Shown here one piece after another: positions 40,173 to 52,849 of a DNA stretch of 64,000 bases. The notes under the pieces are model-generated. The model was not told the DNA's origin. It did not search any database and saw only the letters and a program-made list of their open reading frames with translations. The translations under genes and the position numbers were made by a program. The DNA is from Aldrovandia affinis (lineage: Eukaryota; Chordata; Actinopteri; Notacanthiformes; Halosauridae): the NCBI GenBank assembly GCA_029706075.1, contig JAINUG010000020.1, positions 606,125-670,124 on the forward strand. The letters are read 5' to 3'. The stretch's first letter is position 1; each line of letters opens with the position of its first letter.

Positions 40173-40255
40173 TAGTCATGACCTAGGAACACGACCAGAT
40201 CATATTGTCTCGCTCGCAGTGCATGCTGGATTGTGATTTTAAGCTTTCATTGAAG

Positions 40256-43200
40256 ATGGCGGACGTACAACCGCCGCCCCTCCGGGCAATGGATGATTTT
40301 CTTTTGGGGTCGGCCCGGTTCTCTGCGCCAGATGTCAGGAATTTGGAGCGGTGGAATAATCGGATTATTAACAACCTGCTTTACTATCAGTCCAATTATT
40401 TCGCGTCAGCCACCGTTTTCCTGGTTATAGTTGGGTGAGAGATTGAGACATTCTTGTGGCTAGCTATTTTGGTAGCAGGGTTCATTCAAAATGTATTGTG
40501 TTGTGAAGAAATTCGAACATTTCTGGACGTAACCATAGCTTATCAGATAGCGTTAAGAAAAGCATGTTAATTGATAGCATAACACAGCTAACTGAGTCAC
40601 ACTGTCTTGCTAGCTCTGACATTGTTGCTGTTTTCCATTGTTTATGATGTATCACTGTACTGAAAGTCTGCATAATATTATGACGTATGGTTGCCGCTAG
40701 CTTCTTAGCTAGCAAACTAATGTGAACAGTGCAGTGGCAACAGCGTAATCTTGACTTGGATTAGCAAAAATCATGGTTCGTGTAGATATATAGCTATCCC
40801 TGCAGATACAAATGACTAAGCACCTCTTAGCTAACTGCATTTCCACCACTGGAGTGACAATGTTTAACACCTCTCACACGTGTTCGCTATTTTGCTACAC
40901 ATCTCTGGGAATGCTCTAGTACCAGGATTTGAAAAGTACATTCATTCGTATCAAAAGAAGTGCAGCGGTGAACGCCACGGAATCAAGAGTCGAGAGATAT
41001 TGCTTTTCCATTTCAGTGACACCGCTTTTATTGTCATAAAGCATGTCAAACAGGGAAGTACGCTTATACATTCACTTTCATATGGGAGTCATTCTTAACG
41101 CATACACACTCAGTGTGGGTGGACGACATGAAATTCGCTCATACAACCATCATTAGCACAAGGGGAAAAGGGACTTTCACTCAGAGAACATAGCCAACTA
41201 CATTTAAACCTATGTGCATATAGCCATCTTAACATTTACAGTTTTAACCGGCCGCAAGGGCCACTGGGACTTAAGGTTACTTGGTGGCCTGTGGCTACCA
41301 CTTCCGGGTAGCCTAGCCACCCGGAAAGCTAATTGAACAACATACAAAATGGCTTCCATGCTACATGTAGCAGCTGGATACCTAACTTAGCCACCTTAGG
41401 TGCTACAAACAAACAAGATGGTGGGTAGCTGGCATTCCTGTGGCTAGGCTAACTGCCCACCGTTACACTACCCCCCGTTTTTAAAAACGTGCACGGTCCC
41501 TTGCATCTGGTCCAGTCCACCGGAACAAAGCTCACGAGCCACGGTGGTGGTCTCCGATGCCTCCCACCCAGCTGCCAAGGTGGCAATGTCTGGCCGGACT
41601 CAGGCGACGATGAGGTCGGGACCCAGTGGTAGGGTGGCGACGAACCGGGTTCCTGGTGGCTCTATGTCCAGCTATGTCCGCAGCAGGAGGAGAGTCGCGG
41701 GGCAGTTTCGGGTCCGGCGGGCCGCTGAAGATCAGGCTGACTGATATGCGCAGCTCCCATCCCAGCATGAGGGACATCGGCATGCACTCCATGGACTCCT
41801 GCACTGCCGACCTGTATGACAGCAGGACCAGGGGGAGGTGGGCGTCCGTCCCAGTCCTTTTGGTGCCTCGACATGAGGAGAGCCAGCTGAGTGGTGAGGG
41901 TGCGAATGAAGCGTCCCACCAGGCTGTCGCTTTGTGGGTGGAGGGGAGTGGTGCAAGTCTTTTGAATGGTGAGCCTGTGACACACCTCACCAAACACCTG
42001 GCTCTTGAAGTTCCTCCCCTGGTCGCTGTGCATTTCAGCTGGCATGCCAAAATCCCCTCCAGGAGACGGTCCGCAACAACTGAGGCCTCTTGTGACGGTA
42101 TTGCATACGCCTTTGACCACTTTGTAAAATAGTCCATGGCTGTGAGAACATAGCAATTACCGGACTCTGGTACTGATAATGGTCCCAACACATCTATCGC
42201 CACCCTCTCCATAGGGGTACCGCACACAGCTTGCTGTATGGGGGGCGTGAGTGGCCTACCGGGCCTTTCTTTGTGGTGCAGGTATCACACCGGCGATAGT
42301 AGGAGGCCACGTCTCGACAGCAATGCCCCCCGGAAAAACTACTGTCTGAGGCGGTGCAGTGTTTTGTTTACGCCGTAGTGTTCATACCCTGCGGTGCTGT
42401 GAACCAGGCACAATACGATGGGCCGTAGCTGGAGAGGGGTGATGAGCTGGAGACGGATGACTCCCCAGGCCGGGTCTGACCAGCAGGTCATCGTGGAGTT
42501 GTAGCGAGTCCCACTGGGCCTCCAGCTGCTTGACTGCTGGAGAAAAGGGAGAGAGAGTGGAGCGACTAGGCCTCGTCCCTGTTTGTAGCCATTGGAGCAG
42601 CTGGCCGACCTCTTCATCTCCCTTCTGGGCTGCTCGGACCTGAGATGGTGTTAGGTCACCTATCGCCATCGGTGTGGTGGTGTCGACCACGGCAGCAGCA
42701 GCGCAGCTCCGGCCTCTCCTTCAGTCTTTTTCCTCTGCCAGCTCGCGGTGAAGGGACAGCCCTTCAGCATTCAGGTGTTTTGCACTTGCACGGTGCTCAG
42801 TTTCGAAGTTAAACTTCTGCAGAGCTTCTAGCCAGCGGGCCACCTGTCCTTCAGGGTCCTTGAACCGCTGAGCTATTGGAGGGAGGCGTGGTCGGTCTGG
42901 AGCACAAAGTGTTTCCCTGTGAGGTACGCCCTGAAGTGCTTGGTAGCTGTGACGGCTGAGATCCAGTGCACTGAGCTAGGTGGAACAGTCAAGGGTGTCA
43001 TCAATGCGATGCAGTGGATATGAGTCTTTTCTGGTGACGTCATTCAGGCGACGGTAGTCATCGCAGAACCACAGGGACCTATCCTTCTTACAGATCAGCA
43101 TGGCAGGGGAAACCCAGGGGCTGTCCGAGGGCTGGATGATGCCCGCTGCTGCCATTTCGCTGATCTTAGCCTCCAGGATCACATTTAGCCAGGGGCAGTC

Positions 43201-46200
43201 ATCTCGCTCGCTGGTGAATAGGGGCTTCTGATCCGGTTTTGATGTGATGCTGGACCACCGTTGTGCGGGTGCAATCTTTGTCCTTCGCACAGGTACCGAA
43301 ACTCAGCCAAGGGAGCATGTAGCTGATTACGCTCTCCTGTAATAAGTCCCTCATTGCTGCGCTGAAGCAGCTGTTACCCTACGTTCTAACAGCGGGCAAT
43401 TCGGCAACGAGTTATCGGAAATGCATTGATTCTCTATGAGAGTGAGCGACTTCCGGCGACTGTGGGCAACATGTCCCATTTCCCGATTTGTCGGTGTTTC
43501 GGTGTCCCAGAAAAGTTCAAATTTCTGAACTTTCGGGCAACGTTGCCCGGTAAGAGCCATGTCTTGCTCTTTTTACCTTCCACGTGGAAACCAACACAAA
43601 ACCGACATTTTGTTCCTAGTTCCGACAATTCAACATGGAGGAGAAACTGATAACAGCGGTCTGCAGTACCCATACTTTATTTAATCCTAAAAGCATAAAT
43701 ATTTATAGCTAGCTAAACTTATATGGCCTACATACATCTTATTTAATGTTAGTGTAGGTTAAAAGGCTATTTTTTTTATCGCATGGGTACGTTTGGAAAA
43801 CACACCGGAGAGAAATTGCGAGCTGTTTCCAGCGCAAGTATATGGCCGTAATTGCAAAAAGCCTTCCGAGTTTGAGTTTGCGGTTCATAATTGAAGGAAA
43901 CAATACTGCTAGCCAACTAATATTTATAATAAAGATTCTCAAAATCTATGATGAACTATTCGTTTACCATGCAAAAATTGTGTTCCTAGTTCCGACACTT
44001 CAACATGAATGAGGAGAAACTTAACAGCGGTCTGCAGTACCCCATACTTTATTTAATCCTAAAAGCATAAATATTTATAGCTAGCTAAACTTATATGGCC
44101 TACATACATCTTATTTAATGTTTGTGTTGGTTAAAAGGCAATTTTTATCGCATGGGTACGTTTGGAAAAACGTTTGGAAAACGCACTGGAGAGAAATTTC
44201 GAGCTGTTTCAGCGCAAGTATATGGCCGTAATTGCAAAAAGCCTTCTGAGTTTGAGTTTGTGGTTCATAATTGAAGGAAACAATACTGCTAGCCAACTAA
44301 TATTTCTAATAAAGATTCTCAAAATCTATGATGAACTATTCGTTTACCATGCCAAAAAATTGTAAGCACGTCGGAAGCATTTTTGAGGACGCCAGTCAAG
44401 CGTGGTGAACGCCCACTGGGCAATTTATTGCCTAGTATCGCCCGCTGTTAGAACGTAGGGTTAGACTGCGTCATCAGACCCCTTGTATTTCGCAGTTGGT
44501 GTGATTGGCTGTGGGAGCACTTGCCTGACTGCCTGCTGGCTGTGTCTTTTCGCTGGCTGTGTCTTTTCGCTGGCTGTCAGAGTGGTCGCCTGTTGACCAG
44601 GATCTGGTGTGCAGCCGTGTCGATGACGGCCCCCGCAGCAGCGACGGCGTCAAGACCCAAGATGCAGGGGTCGGAGATGTGGACCCGGAAAAAGTTCGGG
44701 TGGGGCAGGTGATGCAGACTTGCTGGAGGCTCACCGGTCGTAGTCCCCTGAGGAAGGCATTGAGGGCCAGGCTGTCGTTGACTTCCCCTGGGTGCTGGGG
44801 GTAGGATCACTGGGCCAGGCGCTGGACATTGGCGGCAAGGAGTCCGATGCTTTCTCCCCCTAGTCTCTCTCTCCGGTGCAGCTCTTCCTTGAGTGTGAGG
44901 AGTGACGTCACTTCCCCGAGCCGCCTCTTCAGCGCTGTGCAGAGGAGCTGGTAGGTGGGTATGGTGTCGGTACCTAGGTCCAAGAGTGCTTTGAGTACTG
45001 CTCCCTCCAGGGCTACCTCCAGCCTTACGGCTTTCTCCGCTTCGCTCCACTCCGCTGCTTCCGCTATGAAGCAGAACTGGGTTGTGTACGCCTCCCATCA
45101 TAGTGGCTTACTTTGAGCCCCGACGGAGTGTGCTCCCAGTGTGCCAAGCTGCTCAGGGGAAGCGACCATTTGGCTGCCCGAACTAGGTCCACCCGCCGCA
45201 GGTGCCACCAGGTCAACAGCTGGGAGAAGGCCCCTCGCCTCGCGCACGCACTCTCCGGCTAGGAGAGTGCCATCTGTCGGGCAGGTAGTAGCATGGCAAC
45301 CGCTCGCCCTGGGCTAACTACTTGTGGCTACTTTGCTAGCAGCCGAGTGGCCTCCCGCTCTGAGTTCGCTAGCTGATGTTGGCATTTAGTCCGTGTAACC
45401 AAGTTCCCCCATCTGCGGCAGGAACTCCCTCAGCGACCCCAGGAGTTAAGTCTTCCTCCTCCGCACAGTGGTCTTCCCATCTGGACATTCTTGTAATTTC
45501 GGTGTCGATTCGTTCCGCTTCCAACACCAGTGTAGCGGTGAACGCCATGGAATCAAGAGTCGAGAGATCTTGCTTTTCCATTTCAGTGATGCAGCTTTTA
45601 TTGTCATAAAGTATGTCACACAGGGAAGTACACTTTTACATTCACTTTCATACGGAGTCATTCTTAACGCTGTGCTAGGAAATGGCTGCCTGACCTACAA
45701 CACATGGGAGTCAGGAAACACTACATTTCCCAGCAGGCCACAGTCACACCTGAGCTAAGTCAAGCAATGGGGACTAACGACCAGCTGAAGGACATTTCAA
45801 GGCCTATATAAAGGGCTGATTCCATCACATGTTGAGAGGAGTAGGAACGTGTTTGGGAAGGAGTTGAGTTTGTTTGGAGAGTGAGTACTGTGAAGTCTTT
45901 TACCAGCCAATATTTGAGGAGAGAGTGTTTTGGAGTGTTTTTGTGTTTGACCGGATTGTTTGAGGACCCCCCTTTGGATTTTGACTACGGACTGGATTGC
46001 GGAACTGACTTGGATAACGGAATTGGATTGGACATTGACAACGAGTAGGATTGCGGACTTTGTGTGTTTGAATTCCCCTGAAGACCCTTTGTTTTGTGTT
46101 CGTCAAGAGTTTGTTTATTAAATTATCATTTTGGTTTCTGAATACTGCCTCCTCCGTGTTCTTTAACTTGCCTACGCCCTCTGCAAGGTCCGTGAGTGTC

Positions 46201-48450
46201 GCCCAACCCCTGGGGACACCACAACGCATACACACTCACTGACGGTGGACGACATGAAATACGCTCATACAATCATCATTCGCACAGGGGGAAAAGGGAT
46301 TTTCACTCAGGTTTAAATGTCATATTGACTATGTTCTCTATGTGCATTTAGCTAGCTTAACATTTACAGTTTTAACCAGCCACAAGGGCTCCTGAGACTT
46401 AAGGTTACTTGGTAGCCTGTGGCTACCACTTCTGGGTAGCCTAGCCACCCGGAAAGCTAACATACAAAATGGCTTCCATGCCACCTTAGGTGCTACAAAC
46501 AAACAAGATGGCAGGCAGCCAGCATTCCTGTGACTAGGCTAGCTGCTCACCGTTACAGAAGGAAAGAACAGCTAATGCTAGTTTACATCACATCACATAA
46601 CAACCTAACAGACTAAACAACCTTCAATTTTTACTCATGTAGGTGGGGAAACAACAGGGTGGGTGCAGGCTTTTTAAAAATTATTGGCCAGCACAGTTAT
46701 AATGATTGTTTTCCCCCTAGGTGATTAAAACGTTCACATTATTATTTTTATTATTATTACTGTTACTTATCGTTGTCGTTATACAATAAATGCAAGTAGC
46801 TACCATTGCACCATTACAGGTTCTCTACATAGTATACGATCTTTAATCTGTTTAACTTTGTATTGAACCTGGCAATGTATATTCTCAATGAATCTACATT
46901 CTCCTTTCGTTCTATCCACATGCAGAATAATTTTTTAAGGTAGCTCTGCTCGGTTGCTTGAGCACAAACGTCCCCGTGTATATTGATGATGGCGAAAAAT
47001 AAATAAATAACCAAGAACTTCCGCTCATGCAAATTGGACCCCTAGTGAAGCGTCTCTCCTGCCATGACTTCCATCTCCAGGTATATGAGGCCGTTGCAGC
47101 TCCTCCTGGGGGCCCTGGTGGTGACGCTAGTGTTCCTGGGTTTCGTGTGGGCAGCAGAGAACCAGGCTGCCGTCCGGAGGTTCCGTCGCACGCACCCCTC
47201 CCTCTCCCTGTCCGCCATCCTGGGCGTCACGTACCTGCTGCTGTCCGTGCTCGGCGGGGTGGCTGTCTTCCTTTTCGGCATTGCCTTCCCGATACTACGT
47301 CAGTATTTTCACCAACCCGGCTCAAGTATCGCTCACGCGCCCTCCCCTCTTCATTCACTCGCCACTGGGTGGCCTTTGAATGGATGTTTCCGTGAGGTGT
47401 AATGCCAATATAGTCTCCGTTCTAACCAAATATCCACATAACAATGGATTGCATTTATATAGTGCCTTTCATCTCATAATCTCAAAGTGCTCTATGTGTA
47501 CATCTGTTCCTGGAGGGTGTCGTGGAAATTAAAACTCAGTAGGATCAGAGAGAATTTCTTTAAACAGTATTAAAGCTTTAATTACGAACAGCTGCACGGA
47601 GACCCGTGTCACGTAGGACAGCGAATCTCCCGCCTTCAAATTCAAATGGATATTTATAGCCAACACAACGGAAGGGGAGGGAACAATCCCAAGGGGGAAG
47701 TAACAGGGCGTTAACTTACAGGTAAATGGAGCTATGGGCTAACATGAAGATATAACAGGTTGTTAGAACAGCCCTCCAAGGGTCTTAACCCAATGGGAAG
47801 GAGGTTTCCTGCCGTGGGGGAAACGTTACAAAAGAACAAATGTTCCTTTGAAGTTGTGGCACGAAAAGCCTTTTGTCTCTGACCGCACCACTTCGAACTG
47901 CAGCGCCACACTGAGTTAGTGTCTACATCCCCTGTGGATGTGGTCTAGCATCCCAACTTGATACAAAATTTCTTCCTCCACAAGGGTCAGTGTGTATGCA
48001 GGTTTTTGTTTCCACCAATTACCCCTGTCTCAATGATCTAATTAGCTGTACGCAGTGCACCGTCACTGCTGTTCACTCGTAGATTAGACCACAGCAAAGA
48101 GTTTCATACAGGGACACATAGACTCTTCAGCTGTCATTCATTAGCTTATCAATAAATGGAGCTAAAATATCATATAAAGTGTTAGGCTATTTCAATAATT
48201 AAGAGCAGAAGTTGGCATGAAATCAAGAAACCAGTATGGTTTAAGTTCTGCCTCTGCCGTTGTTGAAGCTGTCCAGTTTGACTCCCTCCTCCCACATTGT
48301 CTTTTCCCAGTGATCCTGGTCCATGCCTCTGTGCGGCTGCGCAGCCTGAAGAACAAGCTGGAGAACAAGCTGGAGAGCATCGGGCTGAAGAGGACCCCCA
48401 TGGGGCTTCTCCTGGAGGCCCTGGGGCAGGAGCAGGAGGCGGGCTCATAG
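40256..48450 (+). CDS. praf2: PRA1 family protein 2, complete, 178 aa
   Basis: Three exons: 40256-40434, 47081-47298, 48311-48450 (TAG). They sum to 537 nt with AG/GT borders. The start (MADVQPPPLRAMDDFLLGSA) lines up with human PRAF2 and the total length is identical (178). Exon 1 ends NNLLYYQSNYFASATVFLVI. Exon 2 gives YMRPLQLLLGALVVTLVFLG, FVWAAENQAAVRRFRR and LLLSVLGGVAVFLFGIA. Exon 3 gives LVHASVRLRSLKNKLENKLE and GLKRTPMGLLLEALGQEQEA. These are the hydrophobic hairpins and conserved tail of PRA1/prenylated-Rab-acceptor proteins, which act in ER/Golgi membranes and vesicle traffic. Intron 1 (6.6 kb) is almost entirely transposon sequence; intron 2 carries a solo LTR. Confidence 0.97.
40961..41467 (-). 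repeat. LTR of the gypsy fossil (left copy)
   Basis: Runs from tgcagcggtgaacgcc to cccaccgttaca, in TG...CA form. Its parts reappear in order in 45531-45670 and 46224-46557. Confidence 0.88.
43377..44460. mobile_element. Harbinger-like non-autonomous DNA transposon with internal tandem duplication
   Basis: Exact terminal inverted repeats ccctacgttctaacagcggg, with tta on both sides (43374-43376 and 44461-44463), the 3-bp TWA-type duplication of PIF/Harbinger elements. Inside, about 370 bp (from tgttcctagttccgacaatt) is repeated in tandem (about 43612-43980 and 43981-44345), the copies differing by scattered substitutions and small indels. No transposase was found. It sits inside the gypsy fossil. 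Confidence 0.88.
45531..46557 (-). repeat. LTR of the gypsy fossil (right copy), interrupted by a solo LTR
   Basis: Begins tgtagcggtgaacgcc and ends ctcaccgttaca. The copy is split at 45670/46224 by an unrelated solo LTR. Confidence 0.88.
45671..46223 (+). mobile_element. Solo LTR nested in the gypsy fossil's right LTR
   Basis: A 553-bp TGTG...CACA unit flanked by acgc on both sides (45667-45670 and 46224-46227). It has a TATA-like box (ctatataaag near 45803) and no internal coding. It is unrelated to the host LTR and therefore younger than it. Confidence 0.82.
46558..47080. other. Remainder of PRAF2 intron 1
   Basis: No repeat termini or coding sequence recognised. The exon 2 acceptor at 47079-47080 follows a short pyrimidine tract (cttccatctccag). 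Confidence 0.5.
47518..47982 (-). mobile_element. Solo LTR in PRAF2 intron 2, inserted in a hAT-like fragment
   Basis: TGTCG...CCACA unit of 465 bp flanked by aggg (47514-47517 and 47983-47986). A TATA-like string is read on the minus strand (ctataaatat near 47655). The sequences on either side (gttcctggagggt; gcaggtttttgtttccacca) look like one hAT-type MITE split by this insertion. Confidence 0.75.
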
Positions 48451-49639
48451 ACCAGGGGGGCGGGCAACCAATGAGAGGAGGAGAGAGGGCGCAGTCGCCA
48501 TTTTCAGTGAAGCGACTTCCACATCCCGACTAGCAGTGTAGCTCCATTTCTGTTTTATTTTATTTTATGATTATTTTTTAATCAAGACTGTTGCGCATAA
48601 CAGTAGCTGCATGCCATTTTTTTTTACACATGTGAACAATAACCTCTCTGTCTGGTGTGGTGTCTCTCTAGCGAGGTATCTGGTTGTTTTTAATTGCCAT
48701 TTGAAGCAAGACATCGGAAGTTTGTTTGAGACCCTTGCGAACGAAGTCGTCCCTGAAATTAAGAAAAGAATGTGCAATTTTGATTTTCTCTTGATAGTCA
48801 GAGCATCTTTAAATGGCCAACGGTGCTCAAATGACTTTGCTACATCATTTACGCTGTATGTTATTTAATGGTCGATGTTTTAGACATGTTGTATTCTATT
48901 GTTTGACTTTTCAATGAAAAATATCGCATACTGACTACAGATAACCATGCGAGATACGTAGTAGAAAGTTTTCACAGTGGGCTGTATTGCGCACTCAGTG
49001 CAAACGCTTTTCTTATCTAGCCAATGTATGTTGTATTGCTTGATCACTGGTTGAATTATGGAGGTAAAGGAGAGTATTTTTAGCCTAGGTAGCAGCAAAT
49101 TGCCATTGCGCTGTGTATAGTCGCCCCACGTCAGTTAGCTTCCCTTTTACCATTCACCTCTTATAATAGATATTGAAATATTCCGTCCAAACCTGGGGTG
49201 GAAGAAAGGGGGAGGGTGGGCTGTGTTCACTTAAATTTCAAACTTTCAAATCTCTTCAGCGTAAATAGCCCGCAGTGTCGTTTCTAAGGTTATGTCCCGT
49301 CTTTAAGCATCTGCTCAAATGTATATGTAAAATGTATATGTTTAAGAAATGTCCCGTCTTTAAGAAAGTTTGGGGCTGTAAAACTGGCCCTGTGCACTCG
49401 GCTCAATAGAATGTGTTTGAATGTTCATGAGCACAGAAGAAAGTCAACATATTTAAATAATTTAATGGTTTTGGATACCGAAACGCTTTGAACAGTTGGA
49501 TGGAGGTTACGTATGACCATCGGACGTTACTCTAGTATTAGACTAGATTAGTTCTTACAAGGTCAAGTGGTTGTATAAGGTTATTCCCTAATTTGACCAC
49601 TGAGCTTGTTCAAGCTAAAGAAGGTAAATGTTCAAGAAC
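48451..49639 (+). other. PRAF2 3' UTR and downstream DNA
   Basis: No coding exon follows the stop. I could not identify one decisive poly(A) signal; the end of the mRNA is unknown. Confidence 0.4.
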
Positions 49640-49880
49640 TTATGGCAGTGTATTTTTTTGTTAGTTTGTTTCAGATTTTTCTCCCAATTTAGTAGTATTT
49701 AGATTCGCCTTCCCCCCCGTCTCTACGGGTCAAGCTAAATCCTCCTGAGGCCAGCGATGATCCGCCTCCTCCGAGACGGAACTCGCCCCCCTTTTCGTGC
49801 CGGCTCACCCTCCCCCCCTCCTCCTGGGGCGGACAGCCAAATGCCGCCCCCGATCGGGGCTCCCGGCCAGAGTCAGACTG
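49640..49880 (-). mobile_element. tRNA-SINE-like family fragment, copy 3
   Basis: Contains cctcctccgagacggaactc, tggggcggacagccaaatgc and cggggctcccggccagagtc, matching the other four copies. Confidence 0.68.
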
Positions 49881-50187
49881 ATGCAGTCAGAATTTTAATT
49901 CAGTGTATTTTGAGTTGAACATCTTGAGTTCTGTATTGATTCCAGACTTGAAAAATATTCCAGTCTTGTATATTTTAAATGCGTAAATGACATGGATGAA
50001 TACAACCATGTTTTTTTGCACATAAAACTTGAAGATTGAACATTGGAAGAGGATTTTGTTGCCTACACTCCAACATTTAACACAGCAGCAAATGCAATTA
50101 AAATAAGCAGCCAGTCCTTTCAGAGTAGAAATGGCCGTAGCACAGGCTGTCTTTCAATTGTCTTTCAATTTCTCAACATTGTTTGTA

Positions 50188-51685
50188 TACAATGGAGGAA
50201 ATAAGTATTGAACACATCAACATTTTTCCCAGTAAATATATTTCCAATGAGGCCATTCAAGTGAAATTTGCACCAGACTTTGGTATTAACTCAAGAAATC
50301 CAGACAAAAAATCTAAACATTAAAGTCCATATGTAAATAAAGTGGAATGACATAGGAAAAAAGTATTGAACACACGATCTGTATTCAGGTGTGATTTTGG
50401 CCCATTCCTCTACACAGATTGTCTTTAAATCTTGAAGATTGCGGGGGGTCCTCTTGTGAATCTGGATCTTCAGATGCTTCCACAAATGTTCAATTGCGTT
50501 TAAGTCAGGTGATTGACTGGGCCATTCCAACAAGTTGATTTTCTTTCTCTGAAACCAATTGCGAGTTTCCTTTGCTGTATGCTTTGGATCGTTGTCCTGC
50601 TGGAAGGTCCACCCACGTCTCATCCTCAGTATCCTGGTGGATGGCAGCAGGTTCATCTCAAGAAATCTCTGTACATGGCTCCATTCATTGTTCCTTCAAT
50701 GATATGAAGTCTGCCAGTACCACGAGAGGAGAAACAGCCCCACATCATGATACTTCCACCTCCAAACTTCACTGTTGGTATAGTGTTATTCGGGTGATGT
50801 GCAGTGCCATTTCTCCTCCAAACATGGTGTGTTGTGTGACAGCCAAAAAGTTCAATTTTGGTCTCATCTGACCAGAGTACATGCTCCCAGTAGTTCACTG
50901 GCTTGTCCAAATGTTGTTTGGCAAACTTCAACGAGCTTCAACATGTCTTTTTTTCAGTAGTGGAGTCTTGCGGGCTGAGCGTGCGCAGAGGCCATGGCGG
51001 TGGAGTGCATTGCCTACTGTCCTTTCTGTCACAGTTGTACCTGCTGCCTCCAAGTCTTTCTGGAGCTCTTTCCTAGTGGTCCTTGGCTCTTTGGCTACTC
51101 TTTTAAGTATCCTTCTGACTCCCTGATCAGAAATCTTGCGAGGAGCTCCTGTGCGTGGCCGGTTGATGGTGGAGTGATGTTGCTTCCTCTTACGGATAAT
51201 GCCCCCAATGGTGCTTACTGGAAGATTCAGAAGTTGTGAAATATGTCTGTAGCCAATTCCATTTTCATGTTTTGCAACAATCTGGTTGCGAAGGTCTTGA
51301 GAGAGCTCTTTGCTTTTACCCATCATTAGATGTTTCTTGTGTGGCACCTTGGTAACAAAAAACCTTTATAGCCCATCAATATATTCTAACCCAGCTGACA
51401 TTAATTAGCACAGATTGGAGGTAGAGTTGCCTCCTAATTAGTTATGGTTTTCAGCTGGTTCCTTGCCTTTCCTTGCTGTGGTGTACTGCTTTTTCTTAGT
51501 GTGTTCAATACTTTTTTCCTGTTTCATTCCACTTTATTACACATAACTTTATTTACATATGGACTTTAACTGGATTTTTTTAGTTAATACCAAAGTCTGG
51601 TGCAAATTTCACTTGAATAGTCTCATTGGAAATACATTTACTGGACAAAATGTTGATGTGTTCAATACTTATTTCCCCCACTGTA
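50188..51685 (-). mobile_element. Tc1-like transposon, full length, TA duplication
   Basis: Inverted repeats of about 190 bp: the left end tacaatggaggaaataagta mirrors the right end (tacttatttcccccactgta). TA flanks at 50186-50187 and 51686-51687. Each arm has an inner repeat of the aagtattgaacac motif about 165 bp in, giving the IR/DR layout seen in the Sleeping Beauty type of element. Confidence 0.93.
50291..51347 (-). pseudogene. Tc1 transposase, two frame changes
   Basis: From 51347: [20 protein letters not shown] and the paired HTH ([20 protein letters not shown], then [18 protein letters not shown]). The middle frame has the first catalytic Asp ([13 protein letters not shown]), then [20 protein letters not shown]. 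The last frame has the second Asp ([12 protein letters not shown]) and third acid ([19 protein letters not shown]). All three DDE positions are present. The frame shifts near 50932, where a single T appears lost, and again near 50655. Apart from this the copy is well kept, so it is relatively young. Confidence 0.9.
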
Positions 51686-51829
51686 TATGCCGCCCAGAAA
51701 CATACTTTTTCTTTTGAAGCTGTAAAGTCTAGAGGTCTGTAAAATCTAGCCAATTACACCCACTATGTAAAGTCTAGTCAATCCCCCTTGTAATGTGAGT
51801 TTGCTGCTGTAGCCCTGTGACCCCTGTCT

Positions 51830-52060
51830 CCTCCGAGACGGCACTTGCCAGGCTGTTGACCGTAACCTGGTACTACAGAGCCACTCCTGTGCGCGGCAAA
51901 CGTATTGTCAGCTTCCTTCCCCCCTCCCTGGGCTAATCACCGCCCCCCGGTGGCACTCCCGGCCAGAGCCGACTCTGGCGTGGTGGCCAGTGGGATCGAA
52001 CCCTGGTCACCATGGCCAGCGTTGAGCGTTGTAACCACTGGACCATGCGGGAGGCCCCTA
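51830..52060 (-). mobile_element. tRNA-derived SINE, fullest copy of the family (copy 4)
   Basis: On the minus strand it begins ggcctcccgcatggtccagt with A-box-like gtggttacaacgct and B box gggttcgatccca. It continues into ggctctggccgggagtgcca and the gacggcacttgcc region. This copy explains the other four fragments. Confidence 0.75.
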
Positions 52061-52849
52061 AAGTCTAGATCTTTGAGGCCATATGTTATTATAATATAAT
52101 GCCATTACAGTTAGATACAGCTTTATTAATCCATTATTATTCAAACTGATTGATATCAGCTTCAAGACAGTACACTTAGGTTTTAGTAATGTATTGGATA
52201 CCTACCAACAGGTGGGAGGATATTGCAGAAATCTATCTAAAGTTGGTGGATCAGTAGTAATCATAGATCAGACATAAATCTGATTGTAAATTGTTTTCAA
52301 CATTTGCTTCATTTCTGAGCTGATCATCACTGACTAGCAGTAAACATTCAATATTATTGGGTTGAATTTTTTCTGTGTTTCTGGTCTTCGTGTTGGGCTG
52401 TGCTGGGGAAGGCTCCAGCACGGCTGGATTTGCTATGCTAACATACAGTACCTACAAAAGGGCCAGAAAATATGCTCATAATATATTATTACTATTATTA
52501 CTATTATGAAGGACCAATTCATGAAGAAATCACAGTATGCCTCGTCTCAAGCATTCCAAACATTAACGATTGCCTTTTGCTTGCAAAAAGGTTGTCCCTT
52601 GTTTAATTGATGCAGTTTTCTGTTTTGCCTGATACATGTGGCCTCCATACATTATTTGAAAATGTTTTCAGCATTGCCTTTGTGTATTTAAAGTGTGTAT
52701 TTTAAACCTGTTTTAACATGCTTGCAATGTCATATATTGCAATTGGTCAAATACATCAATATAAAAAATGACTTTCACTGACTTTGCGTTGTGATTTGTG
52801 TGTAATGTTTGACATTTCACTGTGTAATGTCCAGAGATGCAAGAGCTTG
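52061..52849. other. AT-rich stretch without recognised gene
   Basis: No coding exon or repeat terminus recognised. Confidence 0.5.

Larger units (their letters stand above)
40961..46557 (-). mobile_element. Fossil Ty3/gypsy LTR retrotransposon in PRAF2 intron 1
   Basis: Two related LTRs (40961-41467 and 45531-46557, the latter enlarged by an insertion) lie in the same orientation, flanked by gaag on both sides. A purine-rich tract (read on the minus strand) abuts the left LTR. Minus-strand remnants of protease, reverse transcriptase/RNase H and integrase lie between. The copy is broken in many places and is further split by a DNA transposon. The first ~140 bp of the LTRs differ at roughly 8 per 100 positions by eye, so the insertion is old but not ancient. 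Confidence 0.85.
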
